Origin: Cryptosporangium phraense
Lineage (GTDB): Bacteria > Actinomycetota > Actinomycetes > Mycobacteriales > Cryptosporangiaceae
DNA length: 64,000 nucleotides
Assembly: GCF_006912135.1 (NCBI RefSeq)
Contig: NZ_VIRS01000002.1
Coordinates: 310,001-374,000, forward strand
Direction: 5' to 3'
Shown: positions 56,276 to 64,000 of the stretch, piece by piece
Position numbering within the stretch: position 1 is the stretch's first letter
Layout: every line of letters begins with the position of its first letter
Notes under the pieces: generated by a model
Seen by the model: the letters and a program-made list of their open reading frames with translations, nothing else
Database searches by the model: none
What the model was told of the DNA's origin: nothing
Translations under genes and position numbers: made by a program

Positions 56276-57255
56276 CGGTATTCCTCGAGGGCGGCGTCGA
56301 GTTCCTCCGCGGTGGGGGGCTCGGCGCCGACCCGGGTGCAGGTGAGGGCGGCCGCGGTCGCGGCCGTGCGGATGATGTCGGTGAGGGCGTCCGCGTCGAG
56401 CCCGGCGATCCGGTCGGCGCCTCCCGGTCCGAGCAGCCCGCGGACGTTCAGCGCGTGCAACAGTGCGCCCGCGAACGAGTCCCCGGCCCCGATCGTGTCG
56501 GCCACCTCGACCTTCGGGGCGGGCACGGTCACCGTCGCGGCGCGTCCGATCGCCAGCGCGCCCTGCGGCCCGCGGGTGACGATGACCAGCGCCGGGCCGA
56601 TCTCGGCCCACTCGGCCGCCGCGTCCTCGGCCGGCGAGTCCGGGTACAGCCAGCCCAGGTCCTCGTCACTGACCTTGACGACGTCGACCAGCCGGACGAG
56701 CCGCTCGGTGCGCGCCCGGGCGGCGTCCAGCGAGCCGTCGGCGGCGGCGACGATCGTCGGGCGGATGTTCGGGTCGAAGCTGAGCGTGACCCGGCCCCGG
56801 AGGCCCTCGCGGGTGACGATCTTCTCGATCACCTCGGCGCCCGGCGAGAGATACGTCGCCAGCGAGCCGACGTGCAGCGCGGCGACGTCGTCGTCGAGCG
56901 GGTTGGGCAGGTCGCGGTCGCGCCACTGCCAGTCGGCGGTGCCGTTGAGCCAGAAGTCGTAGCTGGCCCGGCGCTCGGCGTCGAACGTGACGACGGCCAA
57001 GGACGACGGCTCGACCGCGTCGACCAGGAAGCGGGTCTCGACGCCGGCTTCGGCGAGCCGGGTGCGGATGCGGCCGCCGAACACGTCCCGGCTGACCCGG
57101 GCGGCCAGCGCGGCGCGGGAGCCCAATCGAGCCACCGAGACCGCGATGTTGGCCGGGCTGCCGCCGGCTCGTGCGTGGTACGGAGCATCGTCACCCTGGT
57201 CGGGGACCAGGTCGATGATGTTCTCGCCTACGACGGTAATCAGGTTTGTGGTCAC
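56272..57255 (-). CDS. PfkB-family sugar kinase (fructokinase-like)
   Basis: The product has 327 residues from a GTG overlapping the glpX stop (GTGA). The first PfkB signature region is [15 protein letters not shown] (about 31-45), and the second is [17 protein letters not shown] with the catalytic Asp of GAGD. Substrate could be fructose or a related sugar; ATP-dependent phosphorylation at the 1- or 6-position is known for the family. Coupling to glpX suggests a role in sugar-phosphate turnover. Confidence 0.9.
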   Translation of the reverse strand: MTTNLITVVGENIIDLVPDQGDDAPYHARAGGSPANIAVSVARLGSRAALAARVSRDVFGGRIRTRLAEAGVETRFLVDAVEPSSLAVVTFDAERRASYDFWLNGTADWQWRDRDLPNPLDDDVAALHVGSLATYLSPGAEVIEKIVTREGLRGRVTLSFDPNIRPTIVAAADGSLDAARARTERLVRLVDVVKVSDEDLGWLYPDSPAEDAAAEWAEIGPALVIVTRGPQGALAIGRAATVTVPAPKVEVADTIGAGDSFAGALLHALNVRGLLGPGGADRIAGLDADALTDIIRTAATAAALTCTRVGAEPPTAEELDAALEEYR

Positions 57256-58268
57256 TCGTCCTCGTCGTCGCCGCGGTGTCCGAAGTCGATCAGCGAGTAG
57301 GCCCGGAGCTTGGTCAGCGAGTGCCAGCTTCCCACGGTCCGGATCGTGCCGCTGCGGGACCGCATCACGAGCGACTCGGTGGAGGCCCCACCGCGACGGT
57401 AGTGGACGCCCCGGAGCAGCTCGCCGTCGGTCACGCCGGTCGCGCAGAAGAACACGTTGTCGCCGCTGACCAGGTCGTCGGTGGTGAGCACCCGATCGAG
57501 GTCGTGGCCGGCGTCGAGGGCCTTCTGGCGCTCGTCGTCGTCGCGGGGCCAGAGCTTGCCCTGGATCTCGCCGCCCAGGCACTTCAGCGCGCAGGCGGCG
57601 ATGATGCCCTCGGGCGTGCCGCCGATGCCGACCAGCAGGTCGACGCCGGTCTGCTCCCGGGCCGCGGAGATCGCGCCGGCCACGTCACCGTCGGAGATGA
57701 ACTGGATCCGGGCCCCGGTCTCGCGGATCTCCTGGACGAGCTTCTCGTGGCGCGGCCGGTCGAGGATGCAGACCGTCACGTCCCGGACGCCGGTGCGTTT
57801 GGCCTTCGCGACCGCGCGGATGTTGTCGCGGATCGGCGCGTTGATGTCGACGACGCCCACCGCGTCCGGGCCGACCGCGAGCTTCTCCATGTAGAAGACG
57901 GCCGACGGGTCGAACATCGCGCCCCGCTCGGCCACCGCGAGCACGGCGATCGAGTTCGGCATGCCCTTGGCCATCAGCGTCGTGCCGTCGATCGGGTCGA
58001 CCGCGACGTCCACCTCGGGTCCGGTGCCGTCGCCGACCTCCTCGCCGTTGTAGAGCATCGGCGCGTTGTCCTTCTCGCCCTCGCCGATCACGACGACGCC
58101 CCGCATCGAGACGCTGTTGATGAGCTGGCGCATCGCGTCGACGGCGGCACCGTCGCCACCGTTCTTGTCGCCACGGCCGACCCAGCGGCCGGCGGCCATC
58201 GCGGCGGCCTCGGTGACCCGGACCAACTCGAGGGCGAGGTTGCGGTCCGGTACTTGGGGCTGCGACAT
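57252..58268 (-). CDS. glpX: Class II fructose-1,6-bisphosphatase
   Basis: The product has 338 residues. I chose the ATG at 58268, which has GGAGGT four bases upstream; an ATG nine codons earlier is also open. Motifs are [41 protein letters not shown] and [20 protein letters not shown]. It removes the 1-phosphate of fructose bisphosphate in gluconeogenesis with Mg or Mn, and is the only FBPase type in many actinobacteria. Confidence 0.95.
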   Translation of the reverse strand: MSQPQVPDRNLALELVRVTEAAAMAAGRWVGRGDKNGGDGAAVDAMRQLINSVSMRGVVVIGEGEKDNAPMLYNGEEVGDGTGPEVDVAVDPIDGTTLMAKGMPNSIAVLAVAERGAMFDPSAVFYMEKLAVGPDAVGVVDINAPIRDNIRAVAKAKRTGVRDVTVCILDRPRHEKLVQEIRETGARIQFISDGDVAGAISAAREQTGVDLLVGIGGTPEGIIAACALKCLGGEIQGKLWPRDDDERQKALDAGHDLDRVLTTDDLVSGDNVFFCATGVTDGELLRGVHYRRGGASTESLVMRSRSGTIRTVGSWHSLTKLRAYSLIDFGHRGDDEDE

Positions 58269-58415
58269 CTGACCTCCATCGACGGGGGCCTTCATCCTGA
58301 CATCACGGATGGGTCACGCCCGGAGGTATCGGGCTCCGGGTGTTCAATGCCACCAGAGGTTTCGATTCAGGGAGCCGGGGGTGGCGCTTCGGGCCGCTTG
58401 TACGACGATAGAGGC

Positions 58416-59075
58416 ATGAGCAGTGACGAGCCCTCGAACGACCGGGGCATGGTCGACATCGTCGAGTCGAAGCGGACGCCGAAGCAGGCGTCGAAGTCGA
58501 AACCCGAGCCCGACTACGTCACGGTCGCTCTGAGCACGGACGAGGGGTCGAGCACACCGCCGCCCAAGGCGACCCGGCGCGACGCCACCGTCCGCAACCT
58601 CGCGATCGCGCTCGGCATCCTGGTGATTCCGCTGGTGGCGATCGTCGCGCTGTTCCAGCCGTCGGAGTCGGCGGCCCCGACCGTCGACCCGACGCACGTC
58701 TACGACACGGCCCGGGCCGAGAAGGCGTTCCGGGTCCGGGAACCCCAGGGTCTGACCGGCTGGAAGCCGACCGTGGCCTCGTTCAACCCGTCGGCGGCCG
58801 GCCGGTTCACGATCCGGGTGAGCTACTCGACCCCGGACGGCGGCTACCTGCAGCTCGTCCAGAGCAATGCGGCGGCGGACTCGCTGATCGCCGGGATCAT
58901 CGACCGGACCGCGCCGGTCGGTACCGAGCAGATCGAGGGCGACACCTGGACCCGCTACACCGCACGCGAGGGCCGGGAGAACGCTTTCGTGCTCATCGAG
59001 CCGGACGTGACGGTCGTCGTGGTGGGTGACGCCTCGCTGGACACCGCTCGAAAAATGATCCATTCACTGCAATAA
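58416..59075 (+). CDS. DUF4245 family membrane protein
   Basis: The product has 219 residues from the ATG at 58416. A charged cytoplasmic N-terminus (about 1-63) is followed by one membrane helix (about 64-84: NLAIALGILVIPLVAIVALF) and an outside domain with YLQLVQSNA and WTRYTAREGRENAFVLIEPDVTVVVVGDA. This family is encoded divergently from glpX throughout actinobacteria; its function is unknown. Confidence 0.88.
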   Translation: MSSDEPSNDRGMVDIVESKRTPKQASKSKPEPDYVTVALSTDEGSSTPPPKATRRDATVRNLAIALGILVIPLVAIVALFQPSESAAPTVDPTHVYDTARAEKAFRVREPQGLTGWKPTVASFNPSAAGRFTIRVSYSTPDGGYLQLVQSNAAADSLIAGIIDRTAPVGTEQIEGDTWTRYTAREGRENAFVLIEPDVTVVVVGDASLDTARKMIHSLQ

Positions 59076-59109
59076 GACCGTTTCGCGTAAGTTGTCGGTT
59101 CCTCCTCGG

Positions 59110-59133
59110 GCGGCCATTCATATGAATGGCCGC
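59110..59133 (+). terminator. 24-base perfect palindrome after the DUF4245 gene
   Basis: Two 12-base arms (59110-59121 and 59122-59133) are followed by TCGGCCTTTCT. It is probably a terminator; as DNA it is also a long inverted repeat. Confidence 0.7.
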
Positions 59134-59281
59134 TCGGCCTTTCTGCAGCTCAATTCGTATAAGGCGGAGCGTCGAAAAATTTTCTTTCTCCGAGTGTGTG
59201 AGAACTCGTTGCCCCGGGCATCAGATGACCAACGCCAACCCGCTAGGGAGCGAAAACCTCCAGGGAGTAAAGGGAGTAGCC

Positions 59282-59578
59282 ATGACCATCACCGGCATCC
59301 TCACCGCGCTGATCATCGGTGCCATCGTCGGCGCGCTGGGCCGGCTCGTCGTTCCCGGCAAGCAGAACATGCCGATCTGGCTGACGATCGTCGTCGGTAT
59401 CATCGCCGCCTTCCTCGGCACCGCCCTCGCCCGGGCGATCGGCATCCCGACCGCCACCTCCGGCATCGACTGGCGTGAGCTGGCCGTTCAGGTCGTGCTC
59501 GCCGCCGTGGGTGTTGCCCTGGTCGCCGGCTTCTACGGCCGCAGCGGTGGCCGTGGCCGTCGCCCGCTGGTTCGCTGA
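59282..59578 (+). CDS. GlsB/YeaQ/YmgE-family stress-response membrane protein
   Basis: The product has 98 residues from the ATG at 59282, after an AGGGAGTA ribosome site. Three hydrophobic helices (about 5-22, 32-50 and 66-86) and the Gly-rich ALIIGAIVGALGRLVVPG start are the family marks. Members are envelope stress proteins of unknown mechanism. The 3' end is closed by a very long terminator stem. Confidence 0.88.
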   Translation: MTITGILTALIIGAIVGALGRLVVPGKQNMPIWLTIVVGIIAAFLGTALARAIGIPTATSGIDWRELAVQVVLAAVGVALVAGFYGRSGGRGRRPLVR

Positions 59579-59599
59579 ACCAGCTAGCACATCTGGTAA

Positions 59600-59647
59600 C
59601 GCGGCTGGGGCCGCTCCCCTTCGGGGGAGCGGCCCCAGCCGCGTTTT
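59600..59647 (+). terminator. Very strong intrinsic terminator
   Basis: A perfect 20-base stem (59600-59619 with 59624-59643) with a TTCG tetraloop and TTTT. It lies 21 bases after the stress-protein stop and separates it from the convergent ABC genes. Confidence 0.95.
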
Positions 59648-59701
59648 GCGAATGCCTATGTTTGACGACGAGAGCCAGCGGCTATACGTGCCGAATTGCT
59701 T

Positions 59702-60493
59702 TCAGTCGATGAGTCGCCGACGCAGAAAAGAAACTGCGCCTACCCACATGGCGGAAGCGAAAAACACCAGCGCGAGAACGTGCCCCAGATCGTTAGGGCC
59801 GAGCCGATCGAAAACCGAGTGACGCACGAGTTCGACGCAGTGGTAGAGCGGGTTGAGCTGACTCGCGGTGTGCGCCCACGGGGGAAGAGTGTCGAGTGGG
59901 AAGAACGTGCCGGCGACCAGGAACAACGGGGTCAGTAGCCCGGAAATGATGTAGTTGAAGCTGTCGATGTTCGGAACGATCGCCGACATCCACATGCCGA
60001 ACAGCCCGAACCCCAGCCCGGTGACGAAGCCGATCAGCGGCACCAGCACGACGGTCGGGGACGGCCGGAGCCCGAACAGCACGGCGACGCCCAGCGGTGC
60101 GCACCCGTAGACGCCCGCTTTCAGCCCGATCCACAGCGCCTCGCCGGTGACCAGCTCGTGCACGTCGACCGGCGTGGCCAGCACCGCGTCGTACGTGTGC
60201 TGGAACGTGCGCCGGACGAACGTCTGGAACATGCCGGCGAAGGCCGACGTGAACAGCACCGCGGTGCCGACCACGCCGGTGCCCAGGAAGTCGAGATACC
60301 GGTAGCCGCCGACCGCCGAGACCAGCGAGCCGAACCCGAACCCGAACGCCAGCAGGTAGATCGTCGGCTCGACGACCGACGAGAACGTGCTCGAGAGCCA
60401 GTAGCGCCGGAACACGGCCAGGTCGTGGACCATCACGCCGGCGAGCGCGGTGGGCTCGATGAACCGCAGCCGCGGCCGTTCGTCGGTGCTCAT
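59702..60493 (-). CDS. ABC-2 type exporter permease (pair 2)
   Basis: The product has 263 residues and about six membrane helices. The segment RRTFQHTYDAVLATPVDVHELVTGEALW and the late SQLNPLYHCVELVRHSVF are typical of NodJ/DrrB-like permeases. It should pair with the ATPase encoded just upstream, whose stop overlaps its ATG. Substrate unknown; NodIJ-like complexes export lipo-oligosaccharides and DrrAB-like ones export drugs. Confidence 0.9.
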   Translation of the reverse strand: MSTDERPRLRFIEPTALAGVMVHDLAVFRRYWLSSTFSSVVEPTIYLLAFGFGFGSLVSAVGGYRYLDFLGTGVVGTAVLFTSAFAGMFQTFVRRTFQHTYDAVLATPVDVHELVTGEALWIGLKAGVYGCAPLGVAVLFGLRPSPTVVLVPLIGFVTGLGFGLFGMWMSAIVPNIDSFNYIISGLLTPLFLVAGTFFPLDTLPPWAHTASQLNPLYHCVELVRHSVFDRLGPNDLGHVLALVFFASAMWVGAVSFLRRRLID

Positions 60494-61401
60494 GCCACGT
60501 ACTCCCCGGTCAGCGTGACGAAGACGTCTTCGAGATTGGCGGGACGAGGGGTGCCGGGGCCGAGGACGGCGGCCAGCGTCGCGGGCATGTCTTCGGCCCG
60601 CAGCACCGAGATGCTCGGGCCGGTGCGCCGGGTGGGCATGCCGGCCGCGGCGGCCATCCGCTCGATCTCGCTCAGCCGGGCCGGCGTGCCGTTGTACTCG
60701 ACCGCGGACCGCCCGGCGTGGCCCGCCAGCAGCTCGGCCGGCGTGCCCGACGCGATGACCCGGCCCGCGCTGACCACCGCCACCGCGTCGGCCAGCCGCT
60801 CGGCCTCCTCGATGTAGTGCGTCGACATCAGCACGGTCGTTCCGTCGCGGCGCAACCGGTCGATGAGCGACCAGAGGTCTTGGCGGACCTGCGGGTCGAG
60901 CCCGACGGTCGGCTCGTCGAGCAGCACCAGCCGCGGCCGGTGGACCAGGCCCCGGGCGATCAGCAACCGGCGCCGCATGCCGCCGGACAGCTCGTCGACC
61001 TTGGCGTCGGCGCGATCGGTGAGCTGGCCGAGCTCGAGCGCCGCGTCGACCGCGGCCCGGCGCTCGGCCCGCGGCACCCGGTAGAGCCGCGCGAACACCG
61101 CGAGGTTCTCCCGCGCGGTGAGCTCGGTGTCGAGGTTGTCGAGCTGCGGGACGACGCCCATCAGCGCCCGGGCGTGCTTGGACTCGGCCGGCACCCGGTA
61201 GCCCAGCACGCGGATCTCACCGGCGTCGGGCAACGCCTGGCCGGTGAGCATCCGCATCGTGGTGGACTTGCCGGCCCCGTTCGGCCCGAGCAGCCCCAGG
61301 CAGGTGCCGGCCGGTACGACGAGGTCGAGCCCGTTGACCGCCGTCACCGCACCGAACCGTTTGACGACCCCGGACAGTTCGATCGCGTTCTGAGCAGGCA
61401 C
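60490..61401 (-). CDS. ABC exporter ATPase (pair 2), NodI/DrrA-like
   Basis: The product has 303 residues. Walker A is GPNGAGKST (about 40-48), the signature LSGGMRRRLLIARGL and Walker B RLVLLDEPTVGLDPQ. The C-terminal about 75 residues form the DrrA-like extension (VFVTLTGEYVA at the end). It energises export by the adjacent permease. It is 34 bases downstream of the first pair's permease, so all four genes are probably one operon. Confidence 0.93.
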   Translation of the reverse strand: MPAQNAIELSGVVKRFGAVTAVNGLDLVVPAGTCLGLLGPNGAGKSTTMRMLTGQALPDAGEIRVLGYRVPAESKHARALMGVVPQLDNLDTELTARENLAVFARLYRVPRAERRAAVDAALELGQLTDRADAKVDELSGGMRRRLLIARGLVHRPRLVLLDEPTVGLDPQVRQDLWSLIDRLRRDGTTVLMSTHYIEEAERLADAVAVVSAGRVIASGTPAELLAGHAGRSAVEYNGTPARLSEIERMAAAAGMPTRRTGPSISVLRAEDMPATLAAVLGPGTPRPANLEDVFVTLTGEYVA

Positions 61402-61435
61402 GAGCTACACGGTAGACAGCAACCCCGACAATTCC

Positions 61436-62149
61436 CTACGGGAATTTGAACGCACGGACGCCGAACGCGGTCGCGCCCGCGGCGAGCACCAGCGTCAGGC
61501 CCGCGCCGACCAGCACCGAGGTGGACGCGTAGTGCCCGGCGTACAGCTCGCGCAGAGCGTCCACCGCGTACCGGAACGGGTCGGCGTGGGAGACGACGTC
61601 GAGCCATCGCGGGCCGAGCGTCATCGGGAGGAACGCACCGGAGAGCAGCACGAGCGGGATGACGACCGTGCTCATCACCGGGGCGAACAGGTCCTGCGCG
61701 CCCGGGCGGAGCGCGACCGCGTACGAGGCCGCGGCCACCCCGCCGGCCAGCGGGACCAGCAGCACCAGCCCCAGCAGGACGCCACCGACCGGCGCACGCA
61801 GCCCGAGCGCGAGTCCGACCAGGACGATCACCAGCGCCTGGACGAGCAGCACGACGACATCCCGCAGGACCCGGCCGAGCAGCAGCGGGAGCCGTCCGAT
61901 CGGCGTCGTGCGCAGCCGGTCGAGCACCCCGAACCGCTGGTCGAACACGATGCCGAACCCGGCCAGCCCGGCCGACAGCAGGACCAGCTGGATCAGCAGG
62001 CCGGGCACGACGATCGGCCACGAGCCGTTCACCAGCGGCCCGAAGAACAGCAGGTAGAGCATCGGCTGCAGCAGGCCGAAGAGCACGCCGACCTTGGTCC
62101 GCAGCGTCTGCCGCATCGCCCGCTGAAAGATCAACCACGTTGCCGTCAT
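61436..62149 (-). CDS. ABC-2 type exporter permease (pair 1)
   Basis: The product has 237 residues from the ATG at 62149, overlapping the ATPase stop (ATGA). About six membrane helices are seen. FDQRFGVLDRLRTTPIGRLPLLLGRVLRD and SHADPFRYAVDALRELYAG are the DrrB/ABC-2 hallmarks. It forms an exporter with the ATPase encoded upstream. Confidence 0.9.
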   Translation of the reverse strand: MTATWLIFQRAMRQTLRTKVGVLFGLLQPMLYLLFFGPLVNGSWPIVVPGLLIQLVLLSAGLAGFGIVFDQRFGVLDRLRTTPIGRLPLLLGRVLRDVVVLLVQALVIVLVGLALGLRAPVGGVLLGLVLLVPLAGGVAAASYAVALRPGAQDLFAPVMSTVVIPLVLLSGAFLPMTLGPRWLDVVSHADPFRYAVDALRELYAGHYASTSVLVGAGLTLVLAAGATAFGVRAFKFP

Positions 62150-62850
62150 GCCGTCAACGCCAGGTAGACCTCGTCCAGCGTGGAGTTCCCGCCCAGGCTC
62201 GCCTTCAGCGCGCCCGGGGAGTCGTCGGCGATCACCCGGCCGGCGTCGATGACGACGACGCGGTCGCACAGCGCGTCCGCCTCGTCGAGGTAGTGGGTGC
62301 TGAGGACGACGGTCGCGCCGGCGTCCCGGGCCTCGCGGACGCAGGCCCAGAGCGTGGCCCGGCTACCCGGATCGAGGCCGGTGCTCGGCTCGTCGAGGAA
62401 CAGCACGGCCGGCCGGTGGACGAGCCCGAGCGCCAGGTCGAGGCGACGGCGCTGACCGCCGGAGAGCTGGCCGGTGGGGCGGTCGGTGAGCTCGAAGGTT
62501 TTCATCAGCTCCGCGGCCCGAGCTCCCGCGGCGGTCAACCCGTGCAGGCGGCCCTGCAGGATCAGCTCCTCCGACACCGTGCAGGTCGGATCGGTGCTGT
62601 TGCCCTGGGCGACCGCGCCGATCCGTCGTCGCACTCCGGCCGGATCGGACACCAGATCGGCCCCGGCGATCGTCGCGGTGCCCGCGGTGGGGCGGAGCAG
62701 CGTGGTGAGCATCCGCATCGTCGTGGTCTTGCCCGCGCCGTTGGGGCCGAGCAACCCGACGATCTGACCGGGCCCGACGTCCAGATCGAGCCCGGCCAGC
62801 GCGACCACCGGCCCCGGAAACTCCTTGCGCAGTCCTCGAATCGTCAACAT
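62146..62850 (-). CDS. ABC exporter ATPase (pair 1), DrrA-like
   Basis: The product has 234 residues from the ATG at 62850. A longer frame reads past it but ends in the divergent promoter. Walker A is GPNGAGKTT (about 34-42), signature LSGGQRRRLDLALGL, Walker B AVLFLDEPSTGLDPG, and H-loop STHYLDEAD. It lacks a long C-terminal extension. It leads the four-gene exporter operon, divergent from the TetR gene. Confidence 0.92.
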   Translation of the reverse strand: MLTIRGLRKEFPGPVVALAGLDLDVGPGQIVGLLGPNGAGKTTTMRMLTTLLRPTAGTATIAGADLVSDPAGVRRRIGAVAQGNSTDPTCTVSEELILQGRLHGLTAAGARAAELMKTFELTDRPTGQLSGGQRRRLDLALGLVHRPAVLFLDEPSTGLDPGSRATLWACVREARDAGATVVLSTHYLDEADALCDRVVVIDAGRVIADDSPGALKASLGGNSTLDEVYLALTA

Positions 62851-62921
62851 GGTGACCACAAAAACAGAGTCACACCAAAATTGCAACGGCACCAAATTTA
62901 GGGTGAGTTAGGATCGCCGGC
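62851..62921. promoter_or_regulatory. Short divergent promoter region with imperfect dyads
   Basis: The 71-base gap is AT-rich for this genome. CACCAAAATT and AAATTTAGGGTG form an imperfect inverted repeat, and CACCAAA also recurs directly. A TetR-family operator that represses both the exporter operon and tetR is likely by position. Confidence 0.55.
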
Positions 62922-63560
62922 ATGTCGTTGCGGGAACGGAAGAAGGCCCAGACCAGGCTGCTGATCGCCGACATCGCGATGGGGCTGTTCGCCGAGCGCG
63001 GCTTCGACGGCGTCACGGTCGCCGAGGTCGCGCGGGCGGCCGACGTCTCGGTCAACACGGTCTTCAACTACTTCCCCACGAAGGAGGACCTGTTCTTCGA
63101 CCGGGAGGCCGAGGTCGAGGACTCGCTGGCCGCGGTCGTCCGGGCCCGGCGGCCGGGGGAGAGCGTGATCGGCGCGCTGCGCCGCTGGGTGGTCGAGGGC
63201 TTCGACACGGACCTGTGGGCGACCGGCCTCTGGCCCGAGGCCGCCGACTTCTTCCGGCTCGTCGACGACAGCCCGTCGCTCCGGGCCCGGACGCGGGAGC
63301 TGGGGGAGCGCACCGAGAACGCCCTCGCGCGCACGCTCGCCACCGAGACCGGTGCCGGTCCGGACGACCCGATGCCGAGCCTGGTGGCCGGCTTGGTGGC
63401 CGGCAGCAGGCACGCGGTGCTGGCCGAGGCCCGCCGACGGTTGCTCGCCGGCGAGCCGTTCGACGTCGTCAAGACCTGGGCCCGGGACGCCTACCAGCGC
63501 GCGTTCGACCTGCTGGAGAACGGTGTCCCTAGGAACTACGGGGTGACCGAGGTGCGCTGA
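62922..63560 (+). CDS. TetR-family repressor, probable regulator of the exporter operon
   Basis: The product has 212 residues. The helix-turn-helix is GVTVAEVARAADVSVNTVFNYFPTKEDLFF (about 26-55). The C-terminal ligand domain is unrecognised but of normal size. Divergent position next to the ABC genes suggests local control and drug sensing. It overlaps the end of the convergent kinase gene by 32 bases. Confidence 0.9.
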   Translation: MSLRERKKAQTRLLIADIAMGLFAERGFDGVTVAEVARAADVSVNTVFNYFPTKEDLFFDREAEVEDSLAAVVRARRPGESVIGALRRWVVEGFDTDLWATGLWPEAADFFRLVDDSPSLRARTRELGERTENALARTLATETGAGPDDPMPSLVAGLVAGSRHAVLAEARRRLLAGEPFDVVKTWARDAYQRAFDLLENGVPRNYGVTEVR

Positions 63561-64000
63561 CCGAGCGCTGCGCACCGGTCACCTGGTCGACGTAGTGCTG
63601 CGGATAGGCCTCGCCGTGCGGGTGGTGCTCCAGCTTGCCGCCCTCGTCGACGACGCCGGGCATCCGGATCATCACCCGGGTGCCCGAGTTGACGTCGCTG
63701 CTCAGGCCGACGGCGCCGCCCTGGGCGGTGACCAGCGCGTGGACGATGGCCAGGCCCAGCCCGCTGCCGCCGGTGGCCCGGGTGCGGCCCGAGTCGGCCC
63801 GCCAGAACCGTTCGAACGCGTGGGCGGCCTGTTCCGGCGTCATGCCCGGGCCCTCGTCGGCGACCATCAGCAGGACCGAGTGACCGTCCGGCCGGGCGCC
63901 GAGCCGGATCGGGCGCGGCCCCGGCGTGTGGATCGCCGCGTTGCGCAGCAGGTTGCCGAGCACTTGGAGCAGCACCTCGCGGTCGCCCACCACGGCCAGC
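63529..64000 (-). CDS. Sensor histidine kinase, C-terminal part (5' end outside window)
   Basis: The frame is open to the window edge and gives about 156 residues. It contains the HATPase domain with N-box QVLGNLLRNAAIHTP, G1 VADEGPGM, F-box FERFWRAD and G2 GGSGLGLAIVHALVTAQGG. The last about 45 residues are a His/Ser-rich tail. The His phospho-acceptor domain and sensor are outside. An OmpR-type partner is expected beyond the window. Confidence 0.88.
   Translation of the reverse strand, partial: LAVVGDREVLLQVLGNLLRNAAIHTPGPRPIRLGARPDGHSVLLMVADEGPGMTPEQAAHAFERFWRADSGRTRATGGSGLGLAIVHALVTAQGGAVGLSSDVNSGTRVMIRMPGVVDEGGKLEHHPHGEAYPQHYVDQVTGAQRSVSAPRSPRSS

Overview
The window is 64 kb of very GC-rich DNA with dense genes and strong G/C bias at third codon positions. 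It looks like the chromosome of a filamentous-type actinomycete. Supporting genes are mycothiol S-conjugate amidase (mca) with DUF4307 and a small membrane partner, a class II fructose bisphosphatase next to a DUF4245 protein, GTP-type PEP carboxykinase, a PIN-PhoH protein, MEDS/HATPase regulators, and remnants of a DUF574-type methyltransferase. I cannot fix the genus from sequence alone; a Cryptosporangium- or Frankia-like relative is a guess. I saw no rRNA, tRNA, prophage, insertion sequence or CRISPR array.

Layout. 0-16 kb: end of an amidase gene, small membrane proteins, a truncated PadR remnant still coupled to its membrane partner, a LuxR-type two-component pair, a MoxR-type ATPase with a VWA protein, a MEDS/HATPase regulator, threonine ammonia-lyase, greA, a proline-rich membrane protein, DUF4307, mca. 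16-17.3 kb: a GC-poorer gap followed by seven separate 24-base genes, each with its own ribosome binding site and each encoding the same heptapeptide MRGATWG. All differences between copies are synonymous. 17.3-23.7 kb: a membrane GGDEF-EAL protein, an L,D-transpeptidase lipoprotein, a DHA2 drug exporter, an FMN reductase. 23.9-30.8 kb: a protocatechuate/4-hydroxybenzoate catabolic island (IclR regulator, pcaFHGBDC operon, divergent pobA). 30.8-42 kb: PAP2 phosphatase, aldehyde dehydrogenase, a methyltransferase pseudogene, YCII protein, thioredoxin-domain protein, a pseudo-asparagine-synthetase/F420-ligase-like fusion, a decaying TetR gene, a hemolysin III protein. 42-59.6 kb: central metabolism and housekeeping (PEP carboxykinase, cis-prenyltransferase, PIN-PhoH, SDR reductase, a lysozyme-like secreted protein, both fumarase classes, RtcB, sugar kinase, glpX). 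59.7-64 kb: two ABC-2 exporter pairs under a divergent TetR, then the end of a sensor kinase.

How the genes work together. pobA makes protocatechuate, and pcaHGBDC plus the thiolase pcaF take it to succinyl-CoA and acetyl-CoA, but the CoA-transferase pcaIJ is not in the window. Fumarase, PEP carboxykinase and glpX could then feed gluconeogenesis. The most unusual element is the MRGATWG array. Its purely synonymous divergence, individual Shine-Dalgarno sites and unrelated spacers argue for selection on a seven-residue peptide product, or on its translation. I know of no described system with this arrangement.
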